Of a stretch of DNA of 64,000 nt, positions 39,435 through 47,616 are shown one piece after another. The stretch's first letter is position 1. The number at the start of each line of letters is the position of its first letter. This DNA comes from a virus. The translations under genes were made by a program, and so were the position numbers. The stretch is taken from positions 25,962 through 89,961 of IMG/VR virus record IMGVR_UViG_3300042876_000418. One strand, written 5' to 3'. Below the pieces are notes generated by a model. That model was not told where the DNA came from and ran no database searches. It saw only the letters and a list, made by a program, of their open reading frames with translations.

Positions 39435-40621
39435 GTCGATCACAAGAAAGCCTATTTGAAGGTGCGCGTATGTCGTTAGATGACAGTATCGAGTATACCG
39501 TCATGTCAATCCTGGCCTATGCCACCACCCATAAACACTGGTCAATCTCATTCAGTGGAGGCAAAGATTCGAGCGCCACCCTTGCGATCGTCCTGTACCT
39601 GATTGAGACCGGGCGCGTGCCTAAGCCTGAGACATTGACCGTCCTCTATGCCGATACCGGGCTGGAGTTGTTGCCCCTGCATCATTCGGCTATGCTGATT
39701 TTGGATGAAGTGAAACGACGCGGGTACCGGGTGCGGATTGTCAAGACCGATCTTGACCGCCGCTTTTTCGTGTATATGTTCGGGCGGGGGATTCCGCCGC
39801 CCAGCCCGACGTTTCGTTATTGCGTTGGAAACTTGAAGATCGTGCCGATGGTAGCTGCCCTAAATGAACTGCGGGCCGAAACGGGCGAGAAATTCCTGAG
39901 TATGATTGGCGTCCGGTTGGGCGAAAGCGCCGCGCGTGACGCTCGAATCTCAATCGCCTGTGGCAAGGATGCCGAATGCGGGCAGGGCTACTATCAAGAG
40001 ACAACCCCGGCGTCTGTAGCTGACGTCATGGCCCCGATCATCCATTGGCGGGTGTGCCACGTGTGGGATCTACTGGAAGGCTATGGCCCCAATCACGGCT
40101 TGCCAACGCAAGGAATATCGTCAATCTACGGGCAGGGTACCGACCTGGAGGACAAAGACTCCCGCACGGGATGTACTGAATGCAACGTTGCGAGTAAAGA
40201 CGTTGCGCTTGATCGAATCCTGGTGCAGAAAGACTGGCAGTACCTAACTCCGCTCAAACGGCTGAAACCGATCTATGCGGAATTGAGAACCCCGCCGCGC
40301 CGTCTACGCAAGGTACAGGCAGAGCGCAAAGCGGATGGCAGTCTGGTATCCAACCTTCACCGGATTGGCCCGCTCACGATTGACGCCCGGCTATGGGGAT
40401 TGTCCGAAGTCCTCAGAATCCAGGACGAAATCAACACCTATGCCCAGGCCAATGACCGCCCGGTAATCTCGCTAATCGACCCCGAAGAGCACGCCCGAAT
40501 CTTGGAGCTTATCGCCGCAAATACCTGGCCTGACAAATGGACAGGAGAAGAGGAATCGGGTGACGTTCCATTTGACCGGGTGATTAGCGAAGGTATCATT
40601 CAACCGTTGTTAATAAAGTGA
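39431..40621 (+). CDS. DndC/PAPS-reductase-like sulfur protein, 396 aa
   Basis: SGGKDS P-loop-like motif (residues 42-47) and ADTGLE (about 74-79) of the PAPS reductase/alpha-hydrolase fold. RGIPPPSPTFRYCVGNLKI with C131, C177 and C183, and GCTEC (C248, C251) closely follow DndC, which activates sulfur for DNA phosphorothioation using a 4Fe-4S cluster. No dndA/B/D/E neighbours are visible. It could work with host DndA or IscS, or interfere with host phosphorothioation. Confidence 0.75.
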   Translation: MSRSQESLFEGARMSLDDSIEYTVMSILAYATTHKHWSISFSGGKDSSATLAIVLYLIETGRVPKPETLTVLYADTGLELLPLHHSAMLILDEVKRRGYRVRIVKTDLDRRFFVYMFGRGIPPPSPTFRYCVGNLKIVPMVAALNELRAETGEKFLSMIGVRLGESAARDARISIACGKDAECGQGYYQETTPASVADVMAPIIHWRVCHVWDLLEGYGPNHGLPTQGISSIYGQGTDLEDKDSRTGCTECNVASKDVALDRILVQKDWQYLTPLKRLKPIYAELRTPPRRLRKVQAERKADGSLVSNLHRIGPLTIDARLWGLSEVLRIQDEINTYAQANDRPVISLIDPEEHARILELIAANTWPDKWTGEEESGDVPFDRVISEGIIQPLLIK

Positions 40622-40627
40622 GGGCAC

Positions 40628-40951
40628 ATGGCAATAGAAAGCAGAGAAATTGAAGTCGATAATCGCATACTCAAGTTGTTCGGGGAATGCGTGGCGGTGT
40701 GCTGGCGCTTCAGAACCGTCAAGAAAACGCTTATCCAGGATGGTATTGAATTTACAGCCAACATACATGAGAAGGAAAACGACCCGTTCATAGATTTTGT
40801 TGCGATCAATCGTGATGTTGATTCCGGTCTGTGGTACAAAGACGACGATTCCCCCGTGTCCGGCGGGCTGAGTGTCGAATTTGCGGAGCAGATCGCCGCC
40901 GAACTGGCCGCCGCGATTGCATACATAAGGGAACTGGAGAAGAAAGCATGA
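40628..40951 (+). CDS. Hypothetical protein, 107 aa
   Basis: Small mixed alpha/beta protein directly after the DndC-like gene. No recognised motif. Ends in a helical EQIAAELAAAIAYIRELEKKA. Confidence 0.55.
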   Translation: MAIESREIEVDNRILKLFGECVAVCWRFRTVKKTLIQDGIEFTANIHEKENDPFIDFVAINRDVDSGLWYKDDDSPVSGGLSVEFAEQIAAELAAAIAYIRELEKKA

Positions 40952-41589
40952 CTCAAACCTGTAGATGTGGGCACAAAGAATCCTGTCATTTTCCCCGCCG
41001 CAATACGCCTGGTCAATGCGAATTCTGCGACTGCCGGGAGTTCGTTGACGTAACCGACACCCTGACCGCCGGCGAACAGGCGCAAATCCTGGCCTATATC
41101 CGCCGTCAACCGGGGGAACCCGCCGATATGAATAGCCTGCCCGCCTGGCTGCTGGAGTTGGAGCGCACACGGTTGCAGCACAATCTGACCGCCGAAGAGA
41201 ATCGCCGGCTCAATGTCCAGGTAACCGAGCTTGTCACCACGATCAACGGCATGGTAGAGGGCCGCAACGCCGAACGCGCCGGGCTGAAGAATGAAATAGC
41301 CGACCTCACCGCCCAGCACGAGCGCGAAATTCAGCGGTACAACGAGCAGGCAGAGAAAATCAAGTCTCAATCCGAAACGATTGAATACTTCAAGCAGTCT
41401 ATAGAGGAGGACGCGCTTGTTAGTTCTAGTCATCAAAACACGATCAAGTCACAGGCCGCGCAAATCGCGGAATTCGAGAAAGCCCTGAGCGGGGCCGGGT
41501 TTGAAATCTACCACGACCCGGACGGTCGAATCGGGTTGAAAAATCACGAGTGTATTTATGTTCCGTTACCGGAGGTGAAGAATGGATGA
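40948..41589 (+). CDS. Zinc-knuckle and coiled-coil protein, 213 aa
   Basis: Starts at the ATG overlapping the previous stop. N-terminal CRCGHKESCHF and CEFCDC form a zinc cluster (residues about 5-27), followed by a long coiled coil (about 80-180). May be a scaffold or nucleic-acid-binding protein; role unknown. Confidence 0.6.
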   Translation: MTQTCRCGHKESCHFPRRNTPGQCEFCDCREFVDVTDTLTAGEQAQILAYIRRQPGEPADMNSLPAWLLELERTRLQHNLTAEENRRLNVQVTELVTTINGMVEGRNAERAGLKNEIADLTAQHEREIQRYNEQAEKIKSQSETIEYFKQSIEEDALVSSSHQNTIKSQAAQIAEFEKALSGAGFEIYHDPDGRIGLKNHECIYVPLPEVKNG

Positions 41590-42616
41590 ACCGAAACCGT
41601 GTCCATCTTGCGGCAAACAACCCGTAAAAGATGAAACAGACAAAGGGATTTATGTGCATTGCGGGAACAAGGGATGCCCGCTCAGGATGATTGAGTTTGT
41701 TTTCGATGCGTGGCAATCGCGCCCGATTGAGGACGCCCAGGCAGAACAGATCAAGCGGCAGGTGGGGCGAATATCTGAACTCGAATCCGATCTTGCCAAC
41801 CTGCGCGATACCCGCAATGCCGAGCCGGGCGCGTCCCTGGCTAATAGCCTGAATGCCTGCAACGTTGAATGGGCGTTTAGTCTCAAGAATCGCGTAGCTG
41901 AGTTGGAACAGTTGATCGAGATGCAGCACAGGCGCACGGTTGAGGCTGATAAGCGCTATCAGGCCGCGAATAAGGTAGACTACCTGCCCGACTTGGGCGA
42001 TCTGGTGCGGTGGCTAATGGAGCAGGCGGATAAGGCAGAGGCAAGGACGGTGGAGTTGGATCGAATCGTAGCCGTAGCCAACGACACCGCCTCTTGCTAT
42101 CTTGAATTACCGGACGCCACGACTCAGCAAGCATGGCGCGATTCGATGTGGCGACTCACTCAGGCCCTGCGCGGGGCAGGGTACCAGTACAAGCACAATA
42201 ACTTAGATTGGCGCGGCTCAATCTTCAAGGAACTGAATGACGCCGGATTTTACCCCAACTCAGCCAATGCTTACGACGCCGGCGCGCGTTTCGTTTATGA
42301 TCCTAACGCCGATAAGGATAACCCCGCGCGGGTGTTCGGGAACGCCACGGGGCCGACAATCGCTGAGATTGTCAAAGAGTGGCTGGCAGGAAAGTGGACT
42401 CCGATCTGGGACGGTAAACCAAAGAAAGAGGACGCCTATAAAGACTTCTTGGTTATTGGGCACGGTATGAAGGGCGGGCATTGGGGCGAATACTCCATTC
42501 AAAAAGTCGAATGGGACGGGTTAGACTTTTCTGAAAGGGCGTGGATTGGCGCTGAAAGCGTAGAAATATTCTATTGGATGGCACTGCCAAAACTACCGGA
42601 GGACATCAATGCCTAA
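41582..42616 (+). CDS. Lar-like zinc-finger and coiled-coil protein, 344 aa
   Basis: N-terminal CPSCGKQPV ... CGNKGCPLR resembles the Lar/restriction-alleviation zinc ribbon seen in prophages; a coiled coil follows, and the C-terminal third (FLVIGHGMKGGHWGEYSIQK) is globular. The restriction-alleviation link is by motif only. Overlaps genes on both sides. Confidence 0.6.
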   Translation: MDEPKPCPSCGKQPVKDETDKGIYVHCGNKGCPLRMIEFVFDAWQSRPIEDAQAEQIKRQVGRISELESDLANLRDTRNAEPGASLANSLNACNVEWAFSLKNRVAELEQLIEMQHRRTVEADKRYQAANKVDYLPDLGDLVRWLMEQADKAEARTVELDRIVAVANDTASCYLELPDATTQQAWRDSMWRLTQALRGAGYQYKHNNLDWRGSIFKELNDAGFYPNSANAYDAGARFVYDPNADKDNPARVFGNATGPTIAEIVKEWLAGKWTPIWDGKPKKEDAYKDFLVIGHGMKGGHWGEYSIQKVEWDGLDFSERAWIGAESVEIFYWMALPKLPEDINA

Positions 42617-42938
42617 ATTTTCCCGTGAGCAGATCGAACGAATGGACCCCGCCGCGCTGAGGCTGGAGATTGCGGCGTGTCTAAATTTCAAGGCGCACGA
42701 CGAAAGCGGATTGCCGAACGTGATGCCCGATTGGCCCGCCGATCTCAATGCAGTATCCGAACTGTTCAAAGATATTCCGGCCTGGCAAAGTGGCAAGGCC
42801 CCGAACAGTATGTATTGGTGTGAGATTTATAACCCTATCGTCAATCCAGTCAACGAGGTACCTAATAGGCTTTACTACTCAAAAACAGAGGCGTTAGCCC
42901 GGTGTAAAGCATGGTTATGGAGGGCTATCAACAAATGA
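42609..42938 (+). CDS. Phage ABA-sandwich-like protein 2, 109 aa
   Basis: Shares AALRLEIAACLNF ... VMPDWPADLNAVSELF with the 36408 and 42935 proteins. Family function unknown. Overlaps the next gene by 4 bp. Confidence 0.6.
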   Translation: MPKFSREQIERMDPAALRLEIAACLNFKAHDESGLPNVMPDWPADLNAVSELFKDIPAWQSGKAPNSMYWCEIYNPIVNPVNEVPNRLYYSKTEALARCKAWLWRAINK

Positions 42939-43339
42939 AACCTATCAACGAACTTACGCCTAACGAATTGCGACTTGAGATTGCCGCGCGGTTTGGATGG
43001 TACAAGCGAGACTGCGAGAGTAGCGTTATTCCTGGATATGTCCGAAAGGATGAATGGTATCACCCCGATCATGGATACGACAATCTGCCCGACTGGCCCG
43101 GCGATAACTCCGCCTACGATCTGGCTGAGAAAATGCGCGGCATGGGCTATAGTGTCTCAATCGAAATGTTGCAAGGGATGGACGCGCCATGCTCCGATAT
43201 TTGCCGGGCGATCAAGAACGGGAAGATGGTCTACCAATTCGCGGAAACATCCCGAATCGCCGTGTGTCGGTGCTTCCTGGAGGTTATGGAGCAGGCGTTA
43301 GGCGGGCGGGCTGAGTTTTACAGTGTGGTGAAAGAATAA
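42935..43339 (+). CDS. Phage ABA-sandwich-like protein 3, 134 aa
   Basis: NELRLEIAARFGWYKRD and NLPDWPGDNSAYDLAEKM give the family pattern; starts at ATG 42935 after GGAGGGCTATCAACAA. Last gene of the long plus-strand region, followed by a convergent terminator. Confidence 0.6.
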   Translation: MKPINELTPNELRLEIAARFGWYKRDCESSVIPGYVRKDEWYHPDHGYDNLPDWPGDNSAYDLAEKMRGMGYSVSIEMLQGMDAPCSDICRAIKNGKMVYQFAETSRIAVCRCFLEVMEQALGGRAEFYSVVKE

Positions 43340-43370
43340 AGGCAGGTCCATTACGGACCACCCTAGAATC

Positions 43371-43397
43371 AAAAGAGCGCCAATCCGGCGCTCTTTT
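43371..43397. terminator. Bidirectional intrinsic terminator
   Basis: AAAAGAGCGCC (43371-43381) / GGCGCTCTTTT (43387-43397), 11 bp with A- and T-rich ends. It separates the plus-strand early region from the converging minus-strand genes. A second small hairpin GGTCC-ATTAC-GGACC lies at 43345. Confidence 0.8.
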
Positions 43398-43400
43398 CGT

Positions 43401-43706
43401 TTACCCATTCAGATTGTAGATTATCCCGACTCGCCTTTCGTTCTCCGCCTCTCTCTGCTCCCTTGCCTCTTCGCCTTCCCCCTCATCCGGTGGAATCATA
43501 CTGGAAATGATGACCGTCCCTACAGGCACCCAATCCGCGATCATAACGCGCACGCCGCAATACAGTTCGACTGGCGACCGTCCGGGCAGGGAGTACACGT
43601 CAACGGGCACGCGTGGGGCCAAGCCAATCAGGCGGGCCAGGCGTCCGAGTTGTTCATCAGCCTGGCTGGGGTTGAGGGGGATTGAACCTGTGATTGAGTC
43701 GTTCAT
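43401..43706 (-). CDS. Hypothetical protein, 101 aa
   Basis: N-terminal half hydrophobic-patterned, C-terminal Glu-rich helix (EGEGEEAREQREAENERR). Overlaps the upstream gene by 4 bp. Unassigned. Confidence 0.5.
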   Translation of the reverse strand: MNDSITGSIPLNPSQADEQLGRLARLIGLAPRVPVDVYSLPGRSPVELYCGVRVMIADWVPVGTVIISSMIPPDEGEGEEAREQREAENERRVGIIYNLNG

Positions 43707-44338
43707 TTCCCCGCCTCGAATTCCAGAACAAAAACCCAGTCATTTTGTGCCCATGGGTACCCCCTGGCTGAGTTGATCTCATTCCATAGCATACAGTAGG
43801 AATACCGGTATCCTTGGCTTGTATGATGGACTCCCTCAGCCCTTGCGTCCTCTTCGCTGATATCCTGCAACCGCTCCAACCGGATGTTAGTAATCACCCG
43901 GCTAATCCGGCTGGCCCACCGCGGCATGAAGATCGAGGGTCGCCAGTCATAGTGAGAGTCGCGGGAATCGCCGGGGGTAATATCCGCGCGGTAGATAATC
44001 TTGCCCCGGAATCGTTCGGGGTCAAGGTTGGACGGTTTGGCGCTGGAGAAGGGAGTCGCCCACGTCTCTCGAAACCATAGGGTGTCACCAACTTTTCCGT
44101 ATGGACATTTGAACCCGGTTGCGGTAGGGTAAAGTTTTATCGTAGCCTCAGCCAAGTCGGGCGCGTCGTAACTCCATCCGATCCAATTCCCGCCGCCATC
44201 CTGGTGGAAAGACTTCGTTTCGGCCAATTCAACCGGATTCAGGCCGGGAAATTTAGCGACACGCCGGGTTTGTACTTTTGTGCCCGCAAGAATCGCGCGG
44301 ATCATTTCACCTGAGAATAAAATTGGGTGCTCTGTCAT
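43703..44338 (-). CDS. ASCH-domain-like phage protein, 211 aa
   Basis: PILFSGEMIRAILAGTKVQTRRV at the N-terminus and the GDTLWFRETWATPF segment are the hallmarks of phage ASCH-like proteins, which have an RNA-binding (PUA-related) fold. Function not established. Overlaps neighbours. Confidence 0.7.
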   Translation of the reverse strand: MTEHPILFSGEMIRAILAGTKVQTRRVAKFPGLNPVELAETKSFHQDGGGNWIGWSYDAPDLAEATIKLYPTATGFKCPYGKVGDTLWFRETWATPFSSAKPSNLDPERFRGKIIYRADITPGDSRDSHYDWRPSIFMPRWASRISRVITNIRLERLQDISEEDARAEGVHHTSQGYRYSYCMLWNEINSARGYPWAQNDWVFVLEFEAGK

Positions 44339-44556
44339 ACTGCCTCACTTTCTATTTGCCCTGTGCTTACATTCAACTTGACGCCCTGGCATTCCAGGTA
44401 CTTGACAATCATATTAGGTCGCGTCTCAGTCCAATTCCAGCGTTTGGCGTAGTCCAGGCTTTGCCTCAAAGCAGACTCCGGCGATTCCGCCCATTCTTTG
44501 AGACAGATAACCGCTCGGGCCGGGCTATTGCGATGATACACATCGAATTCGCGCAT
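44335..44556 (-). CDS. Hypothetical protein, 73 aa
   Basis: The start at 44556 (MREFDVYHRNSPA) is chosen for the AAGGGAG ribosome site; a further upstream start is possible. Small mixed protein without a known motif. Confidence 0.55.
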   Translation of the reverse strand: MREFDVYHRNSPARAVICLKEWAESPESALRQSLDYAKRWNWTETRPNMIVKYLECQGVKLNVSTGQIESEAV

Positions 44557-44807
44557 GTTTCTCCCTTCAACTTTCGCCACCATATAATCCCCTTACGCGG
44601 GGTTGATCCGACATTGTGGTACCCGTTCCTTTCCTCCATCGGAATCGCGGGGATGTAGGATAAGCGCCGGTTACGTTTGAGCAGGCATCCCGCGCACACA
44701 AGCTCAAAGTGAAACGAGCGGTAGGGTCTGAATAAGCGAACGTTACTCCGTTTGCATTCGCAGCAGGTGTAACTTTTGTTGGTGATGTTGGGGCGGTAGT
44801 CATTCAT
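44466..44807 (-). CDS. Zinc-finger protein, 113 aa
   Basis: Two CxxC pairs (YTCCECKRS; LVCAGCLLK; residues about 14-43) predict zinc binding. The last 30 residues overlap the 44335-44556 gene in another frame and read less naturally, so the functional end could be earlier. Start overlaps the upstream gene. Confidence 0.5.
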   Translation of the reverse strand: MNDYRPNITNKSYTCCECKRSNVRLFRPYRSFHFELVCAGCLLKRNRRLSYIPAIPMEERNGYHNVGSTPRKGIIWWRKLKGETCANSMCIIAIARPERLSVSKNGRNRRSLL

Positions 44808-45066
44808 GAAAGGTACCGTTTTCCTCTACGCCCGCTATGACCTTGATCCCGCCCAAGAATTTCACTTTCGAGTCAAACCACTTCTTGACGAATTCGTCAG
44901 TGGCGTCCTTCAGCGATGGGGCCAACGAAACGGCATAAGCCCGCTTTGCGTCGATATTGCGATCATGGGTGCCGTACTCAGGGTGATAGATCCAAGTGGG
45001 GATTGAGTGACCGGATTCGTCCTTGATATACTTTTGAAGCGCGATAGCATATTTTTTATTTGGCAT
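44800..45066 (-). CDS. Hypothetical protein, 88 aa
   Basis: First gene of a minus-strand operon. Starts after the GTTC-TGGAGG-GAAC ribosome hairpin and the 45093-45121 promoter. No recognised domain. Confidence 0.55.
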   Translation of the reverse strand: MPNKKYAIALQKYIKDESGHSIPTWIYHPEYGTHDRNIDAKRAYAVSLAPSLKDATDEFVKKWFDSKVKFLGGIKVIAGVEENGTFHE

Positions 45067-45070
45067 AGGT

Positions 45071-45084
45071 GTTCCCTCCAGAAC
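45071..45084 (-). promoter_or_regulatory. Shine-Dalgarno hairpin GTTC-TGGAGG-GAAC
   Basis: Minus-strand copy of the 14-base ribosome-site hairpin found at 4779 and 27702, upstream of the ATG at 45066. Confidence 0.5.
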
Positions 45085-45092
45085 ATGAATTC

Positions 45093-45121
45093 AGTGTATC
45101 ATAATATACACTGTAAATCAA
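45093..45121 (-). promoter_or_regulatory. Promoter with AGTGTATATTATG motif
   Basis: Minus strand TTGATT (45121-45116), 17 bp, TACACT (45098-45093). The -35 overlaps the stop codon of the HNH endonuclease gene. The spacer carries ACAGTGTATATTATGA. Confidence 0.65.
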
Positions 45122-46035
45122 GAGGATTTCGCTTTGATCTGCAATGATTCCTCTTCCTTCATCTCAGCCAATTTAGCGTCGCGGGCGATTATGGCTTCTT
45201 CCAGTGTAGCGTGCCTACCCGCGCTTGTAGGCTTTCCGTTTATACGAATAATAACTCTCCACTTTTTAGGCTTCTTACTGGTGGCTTCGTAATAAATATA
45301 GCGATACCCGGACGTGTTGTTTTGATGAATATCAATTTTTTGATACTGAATCGATTCTAAGTCGTCTATATTTTTAGCGGCTTTCGCATAAGCTAATCCG
45401 GCCTCTTCCATAGTATCGAAATGACCTAATTTTTTTCTTTTATTATTTCTCGATATCTCAGCAAACCACTTTTTTGTGATTTTGTTGAAATAAACCCCGG
45501 TCGGAATATTACTATCTCTTTTTGGCTTTATCTTTTTTTGCGGTACAACAACACTATTTACGGTTTCCGAATCCATTCCGTTCCCAATAAAAAATTCACC
45601 TTGCATTTCTTTTGCAACCTTATCGTAAGCGGCGGCGGCAAGTTCTGCGGATTCGTAAGATCCAATATGGGTATATTTACCGTTTATTTTTATGCGGGCA
45701 GTCCATTTATTATGTCTCTTTGAATAATCAACCCCTCTGTAACCAGATGTGTTATTCGATTGTAAAGGACGGTTTATTTTGTTCTGACTGGAAGTAGATA
45801 GACGTAAATTTTCACGCTGGTTGTCGTGTCGAATTCTGTTTTTATGATCTGTTTCTTCGCCGTCTAGCAACTCCCTTCCTAGCTTTCTTGCAAGGATTAT
45901 CCTATGCATCAGCCCAACCCGCTGATTGTAAGCATAGCCCACTGTACTAACGGACCACCCCCAATCAGCCATATCCAAATCTTCGTCGCTTATAAATATA
46001 ACTTTTCCCGTTCTTTTTGTTTTTATTTCAATCAT
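45118..46035 (-). CDS. HNH homing endonuclease with three AP2 domains, 305 aa
   Basis: The start at 46035 follows AAAGGAGCGG; a longer reading would pass through the terminator at 46091. The N-terminal HNH core includes LDGEETDHKNRIRHDNQREN (residues about 55-75). Three AP2 repeats follow: NTSGYRGVDY...W.ARI...GKYTHIGSY; IPTGVYFNKITKKWFAEIS; NTSGYRYIYYEAT...W.VIIR. AP2 domains give DNA specificity in such free-standing homing nucleases. Inserted between the capsid gene and the next minus-strand operon. Confidence 0.85.
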   Translation of the reverse strand: MIEIKTKRTGKVIFISDEDLDMADWGWSVSTVGYAYNQRVGLMHRIILARKLGRELLDGEETDHKNRIRHDNQRENLRLSTSSQNKINRPLQSNNTSGYRGVDYSKRHNKWTARIKINGKYTHIGSYESAELAAAAYDKVAKEMQGEFFIGNGMDSETVNSVVVPQKKIKPKRDSNIPTGVYFNKITKKWFAEISRNNKRKKLGHFDTMEEAGLAYAKAAKNIDDLESIQYQKIDIHQNNTSGYRYIYYEATSKKPKKWRVIIRINGKPTSAGRHATLEEAIIARDAKLAEMKEEESLQIKAKSS

Positions 46036-46090
46036 AACTCCGCTCCTTTTAGTGTTATTTTCTCCCTTTATTTTACCACATATATATAAA

Positions 46091-46122
46091 AAAAAGGTAC
46101 TCCATTTCTGGAGTACCTTTTT
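46091..46122. terminator. Strong bidirectional terminator
   Basis: 14-bp perfect stem AAAAAGGTACTCCA / TGGAGTACCTTTTT with a 4-base loop and flanking A/T runs. It ends the capsid operon. Confidence 0.85.
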
Positions 46123-46148
46123 TTGAAAAAATTTTATCAAACGCGTTG

Positions 46149-47615
46149 TTACGCGGTCGGACTGTAATACGACGGGCTTGTGGTGTCTCCCTGCGTCTTT
46201 CCCCCGTTGACATAGTACGAACTCGAACTAAATGGCGAACGCTGGTGCATCAAGGGGGAATATCGGATGGACGACAACCGCCCGGCCAGGTACGGAGTGA
46301 GCAGGATCAAGCGCGGCTCGGTTTTGGCTAACAACTGCACGCAGAAGTTAGTCGGTGGCTTTTTATGCCACAAAAACCGCCCGTTATCCGTGGTATAGAA
46401 CGAGTCGTTCGGGGCGAACACCTTCGCCATATCCACGGGGCCGCCCGGCACGTCGTAGTTGAAGTATTCCATGAAGGTCACGACCTGCCCGCCCAAGACG
46501 GTCATGGGGATGAAGTACAGGTCGGCGGTAAACGTGCCGTCCTGATTTTCGGTCTCGGGGATACCGTCGTCAATCTTCACGGGCACTTTCATGCCGTCGA
46601 TCAAGAGGTACTGGCCTTCGTACTTCTCCAGATCGCCGCGCATCGCTTCACGCATGGCTTCCATGTCGCTGGCGGTGACGTAGTTGGTGGACCCGGTCGG
46701 GACCAGACCCTGAGCGCGGTAGGTCATGTAGGCAATCGGCCACACTTCCGTGATTTCATAAAACATCCCGTAAGGCATGGTGATGACCCAAGTAACCGGA
46801 GCGAGGCCGGACTTCTGGGCGATGTACCGCAGGTTACGAAACATATAGGTCACGTTCCGAATGAAGCCGGCGGCATTGGTACTGAGCAGGGCATTACCGA
46901 AACTGGTGATGTAGCTATCGGACGCCGGGCAGGCCGTGCCGGTCTCAGCGTCGCGGTAGCCGGTATTGACCAGGGTTTCCAGGCCGTAAAACTCTTTGTA
47001 CCCACCCTGCGCGGTGTTGTTGCTGGTTGCGCCGGTGTAGAGCTTTTTGGCGAAGTCACGGGACCAGGAAACGCCCATTTCATACAGCGCTTTGCTCACT
47101 TCGTTCTGAGCGATGGCATTGGCATTGAAGCCGGGCATGTTCGGCACGTTCGGGTTCGGAGCGCTGCCATTCAGGGCGTTACCGTAGACGTTGAAGTCCA
47201 GGAACTCACCCCGGTTGACAGTCTTGCCGGCCCGGTCGATATCATAGACCCGGCTCATGCGGCTGAAGCGCCCCAACACAAACTGGTGGGTGCATAGCTT
47301 CATGGTGCCCGCAGTCGGGGGATCATCGCAAACGCCGGTAGCCTCGCTACCAGCCGACGCGGTGACCCCGGTGATGATCCCGAACAGCGGGTTGGTCTCG
47401 TTGGTCGGGCGCACTTCCAGAATACCCTGGAGGCCCATCGTGGGGAGGACCATTGCCGAGAACAGCGGTTTGGACAGGCCGGGCGAAGAGAACAGGCCGG
47501 CAGGGCCGTGACCGTAGGACGCGGACGGAGTCGAGGAGACACCCTTGTACCGGGTGCCGGCCTGCTCCAACATAGCCATTGCTAATTTCTGATAATCGAG
47601 GTCTTTCGGATCCAT
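46149..47615 (-). CDS. Major capsid protein, 488 aa
   Basis: Identified by size, by its place right after the protease/scaffold gene and by its own strong terminator. N-terminal segment SASYGHGPAGLFSSPGLSK (residues 31-49) may be part of the maturation region. The central part (EMGVSWSRDFAKKLYTG; TWVITMPYGMFYEI; QYLLIDGMKVPVKIDDGIPE) fits an HK97-fold capsid with P-domain and E-loop. C-terminus ends with a Ser/Tyr-rich tail. Confidence 0.82.
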   Translation of the reverse strand: MDPKDLDYQKLAMAMLEQAGTRYKGVSSTPSASYGHGPAGLFSSPGLSKPLFSAMVLPTMGLQGILEVRPTNETNPLFGIITGVTASAGSEATGVCDDPPTAGTMKLCTHQFVLGRFSRMSRVYDIDRAGKTVNRGEFLDFNVYGNALNGSAPNPNVPNMPGFNANAIAQNEVSKALYEMGVSWSRDFAKKLYTGATSNNTAQGGYKEFYGLETLVNTGYRDAETGTACPASDSYITSFGNALLSTNAAGFIRNVTYMFRNLRYIAQKSGLAPVTWVITMPYGMFYEITEVWPIAYMTYRAQGLVPTGSTNYVTASDMEAMREAMRGDLEKYEGQYLLIDGMKVPVKIDDGIPETENQDGTFTADLYFIPMTVLGGQVVTFMEYFNYDVPGGPVDMAKVFAPNDSFYTTDNGRFLWHKKPPTNFCVQLLAKTEPRLILLTPYLAGRLSSIRYSPLMHQRSPFSSSSYYVNGGKTQGDTTSPSYYSPTA

Positions 47616-47616
47616 G

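Noticed and set aside
40600-41436. 278-codon minus-strand frame across the early region
   Set aside because: It overlaps two well-supported plus-strand genes with ribosome sites and coupled starts, and reads as an antisense shadow of the coiled-coil gene.
46365-47297. 310-codon open frame on the plus strand opposite the capsid gene
   Set aside because: It mirrors the codon-position GC pattern of the capsid gene, has His/Val/Gly-rich low-information sequence, no ribosome site and no domain. Unlike the intein case, neither end coincides with a domain boundary.
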